DNA from: NBLH01 sp050296515
GTDB taxonomy: Bacteria; Bacteroidota; Bacteroidia; Bacteroidales; NBLH01
Direction of reading: 5' to 3'
Length of the DNA: 64,000 nt
Assembly: GCA_050296515.1 (NCBI GenBank)
Contig: JBNKRJ010000091.1
Span: forward strand, 76,271 to 140,270
Shown piece after piece: positions 15,797 through 24,563 of this stretch; positions within the stretch are counted from its first letter, which is position 1; each line of letters opens with the position of its first letter. The notes under the pieces are model-generated. The model was not told where the DNA came from and ran no database searches. It was given only the letters and a program-made list of their open reading frames with translations. The position numbers were made by a program, and so were the translations under genes.

Positions 15797-17476
15797 TCAC
15801 ATGAAGTTAAAAGAAGTTTCGTAACTGGCAATGTTTCCGCAGTAATCTTTAACCCATAAAACAAGAGAGTGCTCCCCTTTTTTTATTCCTTCTTTGGATA
15901 AATTGCAATTAATTAAATTGTTCTTTTGGTCGTATTCGAATAGGACCCATTTGTCATCAATATAACCAATGTATTCTTCTACACCAGATAGGTTATCTGT
16001 AATTCTAAATTTTAAATGACCAGACTTTGCTCTTTTGTATTTATCTAATGATAATGAACGAATTACAGGCTTTAAAGTATCTACAGCAACAAAATAACTT
16101 CCAAAACTATTGACTTTAGCTTCTAAAAAATCACCCTCCCACTCACTGCTTTCGGCATACATGTTTCCTCTTTTTGATAATCCTGCAATTAAAGCTTTAT
16201 TTTTAAGATCCTGTGGCAAATTATCAGGCTTGATAAGAATGCTTACCCTATTATGTATTGGGATATATCTATTGTGTATATGATGAAGCTTTGAATAGAT
16301 ACTATACTTATTCTCTGAAGTAAAATAAGTTAAATCGATATCATGATACAAGCAATTTCTATGAAAGATAATTTTGAATGAGTCGGTAGCAAAAGTATCT
16401 TCTTTAAAACAATCAATTTTTTTAACTATTGATGAATTAGGTTTAGCTTTCTTTAAAGCTTTAGTAGAATCTGAAAGAACTTTAAAATTTATACTTACAG
16501 CATTCCCTTTTACATCTTTACCAACAATTTTCACTTTATGCAATTTACCATCTGAAAAATCATATAGTCCACTTCCTGAGGTCTGATATATGCTCAGTTT
16601 ATTATTTGGTTCAATAAAACATTCGCTTATTTTTTTATTCGAAATCAAGCGCTCCTTGTAATCAATAAAACTATTGATGTATCTGGTCTCATAAAAAGAA
16701 ACCTTGTCCATTTTGTTAGAAAAATACAGACTATCATCAACATATAGCTCTAGTTGATAAACACCAAAACGATTACCATAACCAGTGATGTAGTCATGAA
16801 TTTCTAATCCAAACCCTGTTAGACCAAAGGTTTTAATTGTACGACCATTGATTTTCGACAGAGTTTCTCTATCAGCATAGCTATTACGCTCATTTTCAAA
16901 TCGATACATATAAACACCATTAATTTTTGGAGGTGTTTTATCAGTAATATTATATGCAAATAAAGGATTAACTGGAATTTCACTGTCTTGCTCTCTTATT
17001 TCAAAATGTAAATGGGCGCCGTATGAATGACCCGAATTCCCGGACTTACCAATATAATCACCCTTTTTTAAAGGAAAAATATGTGGAAGAGGATAAACGT
17101 TCTGCTCAAATTGTTGTTTATTGTGTTGAAGTTTATAAATATATTCAGCTATATCATCTCGAAATTCACTCATGTGAGCATAAACCGTAACATAGCCATT
17201 TGGATGAGTAATGTAAATCGCATTTCCGAGTCCTCTGGGCGAAGTTAATATTCTGGAAATGTATCCATCAGCAACCGAATAATAATTGATACCAGATTTA
17301 GTGTTGGTAGATATATCTAATCCAGCATGAAAATGATTTGGACGGATTTCTCCAAAGTTACTGGAGATCTTAAAGTCAATGTTTATAGGTAAACGAAAAT
17401 AATTTTTTTCGAATTTAATTTGAGCAGTAAGGTTTAAAGTAAAGAGGTAAATTAAAATTGTCGAGATAAATCTCAT
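15797..17476 (-). CDS. M23 family metallopeptidase, secreted
   Basis: A 559-residue exported protein with an N-terminal signal sequence (about residues 1-19, ending TLNLTAQ). The LytM/M23 domain occupies about residues 30-175: the zinc ligands appear in HFHAGLDIS (H and D) and HLHFEIRE (HxH), with GKSGNSG and YGAHLHF between. About 380 residues follow that look beta-rich and carry no motif I recognise. The family cleaves peptidoglycan cross-bridges; substrate here is not known. It is the only gene between two intergenic regions. Confidence 0.9.
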   Translation of the reverse strand: MRFISTILIYLFTLNLTAQIKFEKNYFRLPINIDFKISSNFGEIRPNHFHAGLDISTNTKSGINYYSVADGYISRILTSPRGLGNAIYITHPNGYVTVYAHMSEFRDDIAEYIYKLQHNKQQFEQNVYPLPHIFPLKKGDYIGKSGNSGHSYGAHLHFEIREQDSEIPVNPLFAYNITDKTPPKINGVYMYRFENERNSYADRETLSKINGRTIKTFGLTGFGLEIHDYITGYGNRFGVYQLELYVDDSLYFSNKMDKVSFYETRYINSFIDYKERLISNKKISECFIEPNNKLSIYQTSGSGLYDFSDGKLHKVKIVGKDVKGNAVSINFKVLSDSTKALKKAKPNSSIVKKIDCFKEDTFATDSFKIIFHRNCLYHDIDLTYFTSENKYSIYSKLHHIHNRYIPIHNRVSILIKPDNLPQDLKNKALIAGLSKRGNMYAESSEWEGDFLEAKVNSFGSYFVAVDTLKPVIRSLSLDKYKRAKSGHLKFRITDNLSGVEEYIGYIDDKWVLFEYDQKNNLINCNLSKEGIKKGEHSLVLWVKDYCGNIASYETSFNFM

Positions 17477-17805
17477 AAAACACTAAAAATTTAAAGTTAA
17501 AAAGTAATACGTATTTATAAAAAAGTAAATTACCTATATAAAATCTTATAAAGGTATTCTTATTAAAAATCTAAATATAGCAATAGTTTCAGAACTATTT
17601 TTGTTGATATTCTAAAGCAAAAAGTCACAAATATACTTTAAAGTTTTAGCTAGCCATGCAAATAATTCAAAAATATTTACGATATTTCGGCAAGAAATCA
17701 ATGGTTTATTTGGTTTATTGAAACAAATTTATTCTCAATAAATTAATTCATATAAATCAGATGTTGCTAAATAAGCTTAATACAGGCTAATTGTGCAATA
17801 ATAAA
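17477..17805. other. Intergenic region upstream of the M23 peptidase and cell-division operon
   Basis: No gene is supported here. A -7-like box TATATTTG on the minus strand (17628-17635) could serve the M23 peptidase, leaving a leader of about 145 nt. A 7-bp palindrome AATAGTT-TCAG-AACTATT (17582-17599) lies within that leader. The rest is AT-rich and featureless to me. Confidence 0.5.
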
Positions 17806-17837
17806 TTTGCTAATGATTTAAACTAGTATTAACTTTG
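17806..17837 (+). promoter_or_regulatory. Bacteroidota-type promoter of the coiled-coil/zapA/6S/rny group
   Basis: TTTG (17806-17809) and TAACTTTG (17830-17837) are separated by 20 nt, an exact match to the phylum consensus -33 TTTG / -7 TAnnTTTG. The first ATG is at 17857, giving a very short leader. Confidence 0.8.
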
Positions 17838-17856
17838 TAATTGCGATTAATTTGAA

Positions 17857-18150
17857 ATGACGCCGGAACTTGAAAAAGTAATTGAGAACCTAAAGCAACA
17901 TATTAACACTGTTAAAGAATTACATTCGAAAGCTTTAGAAGAAAATAGTAAGTTAAAAGATGAAATAAAAGGTTTATCGGCTCAAGTAGAAAACAAAGAA
18001 AAATTAAATGAACAATTAGAAAAAAAATATGAATCATTGAAGCTTGCTAAAGTTATTGCAGCATCTAGTACTGATGCGCATGATGCAAAGATTAAGCTCA
18101 ATAGAATAGTGCGGGAAATTGACAAATGCATATCATTATTAAACAAGTAA
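17857..18150 (+). CDS. Small coiled-coil protein upstream of zapA (ZapB-like in shape)
   Basis: A 97-residue protein almost entirely predicted as coiled coil by eye: heptad-like leucines in VIENLKQHINTVKELHSK and VENKEKLNEQLEKKYESLK, and a C-terminal segment AKIKLNRIVREIDKCISLL. No enzymatic motif. It is followed 22 nt later by zapA and shares its promoter. Position and shape suggest a partner of ZapA in the division ring, comparable to ZapB, but there is no sequence proof of homology. Confidence 0.75.
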   Translation: MTPELEKVIENLKQHINTVKELHSKALEENSKLKDEIKGLSAQVENKEKLNEQLEKKYESLKLAKVIAASSTDAHDAKIKLNRIVREIDKCISLLNK

Positions 18151-18172
18151 TCTAAATATATAGCAAAATTTA

Positions 18173-18478
18173 ATGGAAGAAAAGCTGTCAATACGAATTA
18201 ATATAGCTGAAAGATATTATCCATTGAAAGTTAATAGAGATGAAGAAGAAAGGATAAGAAAAGCAGCAAAATTAATCAATGATCAGCTTTTACGTTACAA
18301 ACAAACTTATTCGGGAAAAGACACGCCAGATTTTATGGCAATGGTAACATTACATTTTACAACAAAATTTTTAGAATTGGAGGAAAAAATGGATGAAACT
18401 CCAATTGTTGAAAAAATTGAAAGCCTGAATGAAGATATAATGGAATACTTGAATAATGTAAGTATAGAAAGTTCTTAA
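18173..18478 (+). CDS. zapA: Cell division protein ZapA
   Basis: A 101-residue protein matching ZapA, which cross-links FtsZ filaments at the division site. The N-terminal strand-rich part (LSIRINIAERYYPLKVNRDEE) is followed by the long helix typical of the family (ERIRKAAKLINDQLLRYKQ, then FTTKFLELEEKM). ATG at 18173. A likely 6S RNA follows directly, the same neighbourhood as in many Gram-negative genomes. Confidence 0.85.
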   Translation: MEEKLSIRINIAERYYPLKVNRDEEERIRKAAKLINDQLLRYKQTYSGKDTPDFMAMVTLHFTTKFLELEEKMDETPIVEKIESLNEDIMEYLNNVSIESS

Positions 18479-18516
18479 AAATAGTAACATATAATTGAAC
18501 AAAGGGTCAAAAAAAT

Positions 18517-18716
18517 ACGCCCGCATTGTTTCTTTAAGTATTTGAAAGCTCAACACTTTAACAATTTGGAGCAAAGCTCAAGTTACGTAGAACAGGCCTT
18601 AATATCTTAGGATATTCTTTTTCGAAAGACATTGGACGTTCGAAATAATGAGGCAGCTCCACCCATGTCTATTTGGGGTTTTCTAAATCATAAGGAAATA
18701 AATGCGGGTTTTTTTT
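18517..18716 (+). ncRNA. ssrS: 6S RNA (SsrS)
   Basis: A roughly 200-nt non-coding interval between zapA and rny. CCCGCATT (18520-18527) pairs with AATGCGGG (18701-18708) to close the whole transcript, followed by eight T residues that form its terminator. The interior contains shorter complementary segments (for example GAGC/GCTC near 18570) consistent with a long interrupted hairpin. 6S RNA mimics an open promoter and binds RNA polymerase holoenzyme; its location after zapA is conserved in many bacteria. The identification rests on position, size, closing stem and terminator, not on a covariance search. Confidence 0.75.
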
Positions 18717-18735
18717 AATATATAATCAAATAACA

Positions 18736-20298
18736 ATGGACAATATCTATATTATAATTGTAGGAATTGCAGCTTTTATTGCTGGGGCAGGAATTGCCTT
18801 TTTCCTTAAAATAAAGAGCCTTAAGAATAAGGCAGATAAAATTTTAAAAGAGGCTGAGGCAGAAGCACAGGTAATAAAAAAAGAAAAGATACTGCAAGCA
18901 AAAGAAAAGTTTTTGCAACTAAAATCGGAACACGAAAAATACATTGCTGAAAAAAATTCTAAAATTTCAGCTATTGAAAACAAGCAAAAACAAAGAGAAA
19001 CTTCTTTAAACCAGCGCAGAGACGAGATTCAAAAAAAGCAGAAAGAGCTTGAGATAAAGAAAAAAGAAGTTGACACCATCAAAGAAAATCTGACACATCA
19101 GCTTGATTTAGTCGAGAAAAAAAATACAGAGCTTGAAAAAATTACCTGGCAACAAGTTGAAAAACTTGAAACAATTGCTGGAATTTCAGCCTCTGAAGCA
19201 AAAGAGCAGATGATGGAATCTTTAAAGGAAGAAGCCAAAACTGAAGCTATGTCAACCATTAATGACATAATGGAAGAGGCTAAAATGACTGCCACAAAAG
19301 AAGCTAAACGTATTGTAATTCAGACAATTCAGAGGGTAGGTACTGAAACCGCAGTTGAAAATGCAGTAACAGTTTTTCATATCGAAAGTGATGAAATAAA
19401 AGGTCGAATTATTGGCCGTGAAGGAAGAAATATCAGAGCACTTGAAGCTGCAACCGGTGTTGAAATTATCGTTGATGATACTCCTGAAGCAATTGTACTT
19501 TCAGCATTTGACCCTGTTCGTAGAGAAATTGCAAGATTATCTCTGCATCAACTAGTTACAGATGGAAGAATTCACCCTGCAAGAATTGAAGAAATTGTAA
19601 ATAAAACAAGGAAACAGGTTGAAGAGGAGATTATTGAGGTAGGAAAAAGAACTTGTATCGATTTGGGTATTCACGGACTTCATCCTGAATTAATAAAAAT
19701 GGTTGGACGAATGAAATATCGTTCTTCGTATGGTCAAAATTTATTACAACACTCACGTGAAACAGCAAACTTATGTGCTATTATGGCAGCTGAATTAGGA
19801 CTGAATCCTAAGTTAGCTAAAAGAGCTGGTTTACTGCATGATATAGGGAAAGTTCCTGAGGAAGAAACAGATCTTTCTCATGCAATTTATGGAATGAAAC
19901 TGGCTGAGCGTTATAAGGAAAAACCTGATGTTTGTAACGGAATTGGTGCTCATCATGATGAAATTGAGATGACCAGCATGATTTCTCCAATTGTTCAGGT
20001 TTGTGATGCTATTTCAGGTGCGAGACCAGGTGCAAGACGAGAAATTGCAGAATCATACATTAAGAGACTTAAGGATTTGGAAGAAGTCGCTCTCTCCCAC
20101 CCTGGCGTATTGAAAACTTATGCAGTACAAGCAGGTAGAGAACTTCGTGTAATTGTAGGTAGCGAAAATGTTTCTGACAAAGAAACAGAAAGCTTGTCCT
20201 ATAACATTGCTAAGAAAATACAGGATGAAATGACTTACCCTGGACAAATAAAAATAACAGTTATTAGAGAAACAAGAGCAGTTAGCTATGCTAAGTAG
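18736..20298 (+). CDS. rny: Ribonuclease Y
   Basis: A 520-residue membrane-anchored endoribonuclease that initiates mRNA decay. An N-terminal membrane segment (IYIIIVGIAAFIAGAGIAFF) is followed by a long coiled coil (about 30-190), a KH RNA-binding domain with GRIIGREGRNIRALE, and an HD domain with the metal motif in LLHDIGKVPEEE plus IGAHHDEIE. Length is normal. ATG at 18736, 20 nt after the 6S RNA terminator T-run. A strong terminator follows. Confidence 0.96.
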   Translation: MDNIYIIIVGIAAFIAGAGIAFFLKIKSLKNKADKILKEAEAEAQVIKKEKILQAKEKFLQLKSEHEKYIAEKNSKISAIENKQKQRETSLNQRRDEIQKKQKELEIKKKEVDTIKENLTHQLDLVEKKNTELEKITWQQVEKLETIAGISASEAKEQMMESLKEEAKTEAMSTINDIMEEAKMTATKEAKRIVIQTIQRVGTETAVENAVTVFHIESDEIKGRIIGREGRNIRALEAATGVEIIVDDTPEAIVLSAFDPVRREIARLSLHQLVTDGRIHPARIEEIVNKTRKQVEEEIIEVGKRTCIDLGIHGLHPELIKMVGRMKYRSSYGQNLLQHSRETANLCAIMAAELGLNPKLAKRAGLLHDIGKVPEEETDLSHAIYGMKLAERYKEKPDVCNGIGAHHDEIEMTSMISPIVQVCDAISGARPGARREIAESYIKRLKDLEEVALSHPGVLKTYAVQAGRELRVIVGSENVSDKETESLSYNIAKKIQDEMTYPGQIKITVIRETRAVSYAK

Positions 20299-20321
20299 TT
20301 TCTAATGCATCGTCATAAAAT

Positions 20322-20350
20322 AAAAAAACCGACATTCAGTCGGTTTTTTT
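20322..20350 (+). terminator. Terminator of rny
   Basis: AAAAAAACCGAC (20322-20333) pairs with GTCGGTTTTTTT (20339-20350) around a short ATTCA loop, a 12-bp stem with terminal T-run. It closes the rny transcript and separates it from the polysaccharide locus. Confidence 0.92.
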
Positions 20351-20432
20351 ATTTTATTAAACTCTTTTAACGCACTTAAGAACTATTCTATCAAAAAAAA
20401 AACAGACTTCGTGTATAAATTAATGGTCACGA

Positions 20433-20462
20433 ATTGCAGCTGATAATATTTAATTATTTTTG
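20433..20462 (+). promoter_or_regulatory. Likely promoter of the polysaccharide locus
   Basis: TATTTTTG (20455-20462) matches TAnnTTTG, with ATTG (20433-20436) 18 nt upstream as a three-of-four -33 match. It is the first such site after the rny terminator and 24 nt before the first gene. Confidence 0.6.
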
Positions 20463-20486
20463 CCTAGCTAAACTAAAAGCAAACTA

Positions 20487-21623
20487 ATGAATGATATCAG
20501 AATGGTTGACCTAAGTGGTCAATACCAAAAAATAAAAAATGAGATTGACCAGGAAATATTTAAGGTCATTAATTCAACACAATTTATTAATGGAAGTATT
20601 GTAAAAGAATTCCAGAAAAACCTGGAAAATTATCTAAAAGTTAAACATGTTATACCTTGTGGCAATGGAACTGACGCGCTTCAGGTTGCCATGATGGCCT
20701 TAGGCTTAAAGCCTGGCGATGAAGTAATTACAACTAGTTTTACATTTATTGCAACTGCTGAAGTTATTGCTCTACTTGGATTAACGCCTGTACTAGTTGA
20801 TGTTGAGCCAAATACTTATCTCATAGATCCTGAAGCTGTAAAAAGTGCTATTACTTCAAAAACAAAAGCGATCTTGCCCGTACATCTTTTTGGACAAGCG
20901 GCTAATATGGAGGAACTTAGCAAAATAGCCAAAGAAAATAATCTTTATATCATTGAAGACACTGCACAGGCTATTGGAGCTGATTATTATTTTAATGACA
21001 AGAGTCTGAAAAAAGCAGGAACAATTGGTGATATTGGTTGTACTTCCTTTTTTCCATCTAAAAACCTTGGATGCTTTGGTGATGGAGGAGCCATTTTTAC
21101 AAATAATGATGAATACGCTGAAAAGCTCAGGTCTATTGTAAATCATGGAATGCGAGTCAGGTATTATCATGATAATGTGGGTGTTAACTCAAGACTTGAT
21201 AGTATTCAGGCAGCCGTCTTAAACGTAAAACTAAATTATCTTGATGATTACAATAGGAAAAGAATAGAAGCTGCAGATAATTATGACAGAGCATTTGCAA
21301 ACCATCCAAATTTAATTACTCCTGAAAGAGTTAGTTATTCAAATCATATTTTTCATCAATATACATTACAAACCAAAGGTATTGACAGGGACAAATTAAG
21401 AGATGAATTAGCAAAGGAAGGAGTACCAGCAATGGTTTATTACCCAGTTCCATTACATCTTCAAAAAGCTTATAAGGATGAAAGATATAATGATGGGGAT
21501 TTTCCTGTTACTGAGGCACTTTCGAAGTCAGTCATTTCATTACCGATGCATACTGAATTAGACACTAAACAGCTGGATTATATCATTGAAAAAGTATTAC
21601 AAACAATTGATTCTTTAAAATAA
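20487..21623 (+). CDS. DegT/DnrJ/EryC1/StrS aminotransferase, WbpE-like
   Basis: A 378-residue sugar aminotransferase. PLP lysine lies in SFFPSKNLGCFGDGGA; the N-terminal GNGTDALQVAMMALGL and the EDTAQAIGA stretch are typical. With the three genes that follow (acetyltransferase, Gfo/Idh/MocA oxidoreductase and UDP-HexNAc 6-dehydrogenase) it reproduces the WbpE/D/B/A set that makes UDP-2,3-diacetamido-2,3-dideoxy-glucuronate. Expected role: amination at C-3 of a UDP-3-keto-GlcNAcA. A second DegT protein with a comparable gene set lies at 51361-52461. Confidence 0.86.
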   Translation: MNDIRMVDLSGQYQKIKNEIDQEIFKVINSTQFINGSIVKEFQKNLENYLKVKHVIPCGNGTDALQVAMMALGLKPGDEVITTSFTFIATAEVIALLGLTPVLVDVEPNTYLIDPEAVKSAITSKTKAILPVHLFGQAANMEELSKIAKENNLYIIEDTAQAIGADYYFNDKSLKKAGTIGDIGCTSFFPSKNLGCFGDGGAIFTNNDEYAEKLRSIVNHGMRVRYYHDNVGVNSRLDSIQAAVLNVKLNYLDDYNRKRIEAADNYDRAFANHPNLITPERVSYSNHIFHQYTLQTKGIDRDKLRDELAKEGVPAMVYYPVPLHLQKAYKDERYNDGDFPVTEALSKSVISLPMHTELDTKQLDYIIEKVLQTIDSLK

Positions 21624-21627
21624 GAAC

Positions 21628-22224
21628 ATGACAGATAGCAAAACTCAACAAGACAAGAGCTACTTTGCACACGAAACAGCTGTTATTGATGATGGCTGTA
21701 AAATTGGAGAAGGGACGAAAATTTGGCATTTCTCTCATGTAATGCCCAACTCTGTTATTGGGAAAAACTGCAATATTGGACAAAATGTTGTTGTTTCGCC
21801 AGATGTAGTTCTAGGTGATAATTGCAAAATTCAAAACAACGTATCGATTTATACAGGTGTAATTTGCGAAGATGATGTTTTTATGGGTCCATCGATGGTA
21901 TTCACAAATGTAATTAACCCTAGAAGTGCTGTAAACAGAAAGGCAGAATACATGAAAACGCATGTAAAAAAAGGCGCCACTTTTGGAGCAAATTGCACAA
22001 TTGTTTGTGGAATAACAATTGGAGAGTATGCATTTATTGGTGCAGGAGCGGTTGTTACAAAAGATGTAAAAAATTATGCCCTTGTAATCGGAAATCCATC
22101 AAAACAAATTGGGTGGATGAGTGAATACGGACAACGCTTACACTTTGATGAATCAGGAATTGCAGAATGCCCGGAAAGTAAAGAAAAGTACAAACTTGTT
22201 AACGAAAATGTTTCTAAAATCTAA
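21628..22224 (+). CDS. UDP-3-amino sugar N-acetyltransferase, WbpD-like
   Basis: A 198-residue left-handed beta-helix acyltransferase built from hexapeptide repeats (IGEGTKIWHFSHV, IGKNCNIGQNVVV, LGDNCKIQNNVSI), with the signature insertion FTNVINPRSAVNRKAEYMKT and the end GNPSKQIGWMSEYGQRL. These match the WbpD/WlbB group that acetylates the 3-amino group of UDP-GlcNAc(3NH2)A. It starts 4 nt after the aminotransferase stop, so the two are translationally close. Confidence 0.86.
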   Translation: MTDSKTQQDKSYFAHETAVIDDGCKIGEGTKIWHFSHVMPNSVIGKNCNIGQNVVVSPDVVLGDNCKIQNNVSIYTGVICEDDVFMGPSMVFTNVINPRSAVNRKAEYMKTHVKKGATFGANCTIVCGITIGEYAFIGAGAVVTKDVKNYALVIGNPSKQIGWMSEYGQRLHFDESGIAECPESKEKYKLVNENVSKI

Positions 22225-22243
22225 TTAATATAAAAACCCAGGA

Positions 22244-23179
22244 ATGAAGAACTTTGCACTAATTGGTGCCGCCGGATACATTGCTGTCAGGCACATGAAA
22301 GCTATCAAAGAAACAAATAATAACCTTATTGCAGCTTTGGATAAATTTGATAGTGTAGGAATAATTGACAGCTATTTCCCAGAGGCAGATTTTTTTACAG
22401 AATATGAAAGGTTTGACAGGCACTTTGATAAACTAAAAAGAAACGGAACTAAAATTGATTATGTAAGTATCTGTACACCAAACTACTTACACGATTCACA
22501 TATTAGATTTGCACTTAGGCAACAATCTGATGCAATTTGCGAAAAACCATTGGTTCTAAATCCCTGGAACCTTGATGCTTTATCAATTATTGAAAAAGAA
22601 ACAGGCAAAAAGATTTACAATATACTTCAACTGCGCCTGCATCCTAGCATTATAAAATTAAAAGAAGAAGTTGAAAAGGGACCAAAGGATAAGATTTACG
22701 ATATCGATTTGAGTTACATTACCTCTCGAGGAAATTGGTATTTTCAAAGTTGGAAAGCAGAACTTACAAAGTCAGGAGGAATTGCGACCAATATCGGAGT
22801 TCACTTTTTTGATATGCTAACCTGGATCTTTGGCAACGTGAAACTGAACACGGTTCATCTATCAGATAATAAAAAAGCTGCCGGTTATTTACAGCTTGAA
22901 AAAGCAAGAGTTAGATGGTTTATGAGTCTTGATTACAATTCCGTTCCTGATGAACAAAAGAAAAAAGGCTTAAGGACATTCAGAAGTATTACAGTTGATG
23001 GTAAAGAAATTGAATTTAGCGGCGGCTTTACAGATTTACATACCCAAAGCTATCAGGAAATTTTAAAAGGAAAAGGCTTTGGTCTTGAAGAGGCCAGAAA
23101 AAGTATCCAGATTGTATATACAATCAGAAATTCAAAACAGGTTGGATTAAGAGGAGACTATCACCCTTTGGCAAAGTAA
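22244..23179 (+). CDS. UDP-GlcNAcA 3-dehydrogenase, WbpB/WlbA-like (Gfo/Idh/MocA)
   Basis: A 311-residue NAD-dependent oxidoreductase. It begins NFALIGAAGYIAVRHMKAI and carries EKPLVLNPWNLDAL, both typical of the WlbA/WbpB subgroup that oxidises C-3 of UDP-GlcNAcA ahead of transamination. The catalytic GGIATNIGVHFFD region is present. It fits between the acetyltransferase and the 6-dehydrogenase in the same operon. Confidence 0.86.
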   Translation: MKNFALIGAAGYIAVRHMKAIKETNNNLIAALDKFDSVGIIDSYFPEADFFTEYERFDRHFDKLKRNGTKIDYVSICTPNYLHDSHIRFALRQQSDAICEKPLVLNPWNLDALSIIEKETGKKIYNILQLRLHPSIIKLKEEVEKGPKDKIYDIDLSYITSRGNWYFQSWKAELTKSGGIATNIGVHFFDMLTWIFGNVKLNTVHLSDNKKAAGYLQLEKARVRWFMSLDYNSVPDEQKKKGLRTFRSITVDGKEIEFSGGFTDLHTQSYQEILKGKGFGLEEARKSIQIVYTIRNSKQVGLRGDYHPLAK

Positions 23180-23216
23180 AAGACAATCAAATTTTAATAT
23201 AAATATTTTAGAAGAT

Positions 23217-24503
23217 ATGTTTGACCAAATAATAGCAAAAGAAAACAAAATAGGAGTTATTGGATTGGGTTATGTAGGATTACCAATCGCCTTGGAATTT
23301 GCTAAAAAAGCATCTGTTATCGGTTTTGACATCAAAGAGGATAGAGTTGAATTGATGAAAAAAGGAATTGATCCTAGTAAAGAATTAGAACCTGAAGAAT
23401 TTGAAAACACAGATATCAAATTCACAGCACAAATAGAAGATTTGCGAGAAGCTAGATTCTATATTGTAGCAGTTCCAACACCGATTGATGATCATCAGCA
23501 GCCTGACCTGACTCCAGTATTAATGGCCTGTGAAACAGTTAGTAAGGTTCTGAAAAAAGGTGATTATGTTGTATTTGAATCAACTGTTTACCCAGGTTGT
23601 ACGGAAGAAGACTGTATTCCAATTTTAGAGAAATCAGGATTAAAATATATTGAAGACTTTAAAGTTGGTTTTTCACCAGAGAGAATTAACCCTGGAGATA
23701 AACAACATACTTTAACCACTATAGTAAAAGTGACATCAGGCTGCGATAAAGAATCTTCCGAAGAAATTGCTAAAACCTATGAACTAGTAATTAAAGCAGG
23801 TGTTCACCGAGCAAGTTCGATAAAAGTAGCTGAAGCTGCAAAAATCATTGAAAACACCCAGCGTGACGTGAATATTGCGTTAATGAATGAACTTTCAATT
23901 ATCTTTAACAAAATAGGGATCAACACTTTTGAAGTATTAGAGGCAGCTGGGACTAAATGGAACTTTTTGAAGTTTTTCCCAGGTCTGGTTGGTGGTCACT
24001 GTATTGGAGTTGATCCTTATTATTTAACCTATAAAGCAAAGCAACTTGGCTACCACGCTCAGATTATCAACTCAGGAAGATTTGTCAATGACTCTATGGG
24101 TGGGTATGTAGCTAAACAAGTTGTTAAAAAGATTATTAATAAAGACAAGGACATAAGAACTGCCCGCATACTTGTTATGGGGATTACCTTTAAAGAAAAC
24201 GTAAGTGATATAAGAAATTCAAAGGTAGTAGATTTAATAAGAGAGCTGGAAAGCTACAATGTAAAAGTAGATGTTGTTGACTCATTTGCAGATGCAGAAG
24301 AAGTTAAAGAAGAATATGGTGTTCAACTAAGTGCTGCTCCTAATGGAAAATACGATGCAGTAATTGTAGCTGTAAATCATCACCAATATACAGATAAATC
24401 AGAGAAAGATTTTATTGAATTAAGTAATGAAAAAGGTATCCTTATTGATTTAAAAGGAATCTACAGGGGAAAAATTTCAGAACTCGAATATTGGAGCCTG
24501 TAA
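23217..24503 (+). CDS. wbpA: UDP-N-acetyl-D-glucosamine 6-dehydrogenase, WbpA/TviB-like
   Basis: A 428-residue NAD-dependent UDP-sugar dehydrogenase making UDP-GlcNAcA. Rossmann motif VIGLGYVGLPIALEF; catalytic cysteine in GGHCIGVDPYYLTYKAKQLGYH; C-terminal domain with GITFKENVSDIRNSK. The YYLTYKA variant is typical of the HexNAc dehydrogenases rather than of UDP-glucose dehydrogenases. Last gene of the four-gene set, followed by a perfect terminator hairpin. Confidence 0.9.
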   Translation: MFDQIIAKENKIGVIGLGYVGLPIALEFAKKASVIGFDIKEDRVELMKKGIDPSKELEPEEFENTDIKFTAQIEDLREARFYIVAVPTPIDDHQQPDLTPVLMACETVSKVLKKGDYVVFESTVYPGCTEEDCIPILEKSGLKYIEDFKVGFSPERINPGDKQHTLTTIVKVTSGCDKESSEEIAKTYELVIKAGVHRASSIKVAEAAKIIENTQRDVNIALMNELSIIFNKIGINTFEVLEAAGTKWNFLKFFPGLVGGHCIGVDPYYLTYKAKQLGYHAQIINSGRFVNDSMGGYVAKQVVKKIINKDKDIRTARILVMGITFKENVSDIRNSKVVDLIRELESYNVKVDVVDSFADAEEVKEEYGVQLSAAPNGKYDAVIVAVNHHQYTDKSEKDFIELSNEKGILIDLKGIYRGKISELEYWSL

Positions 24504-24526
24504 AAATTACGATATTGACGTAGCCA

Positions 24527-24561
24527 AAACCTTCTGGAACCATTGTTCCAGAAGGTTTTTC
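24527..24561. terminator. Bidirectional terminator between convergent operons
   Basis: AAAACCTTCTGGAAC (24527-24541) pairs perfectly with GTTCCAGAAGGTTTT (24546-24560) around CATT. T-runs on both strands allow action in both directions, for wbpA and for the convergent fcl. Confidence 0.95.
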
Positions 24562-24563
24562 TT

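Noticed and set aside
17582..17599. AATAGTT/AACTATT palindrome as an operator or terminator
   Set aside because: Seven AT-rich base pairs in an AT-rich region are expected by chance; no second copy was seen.
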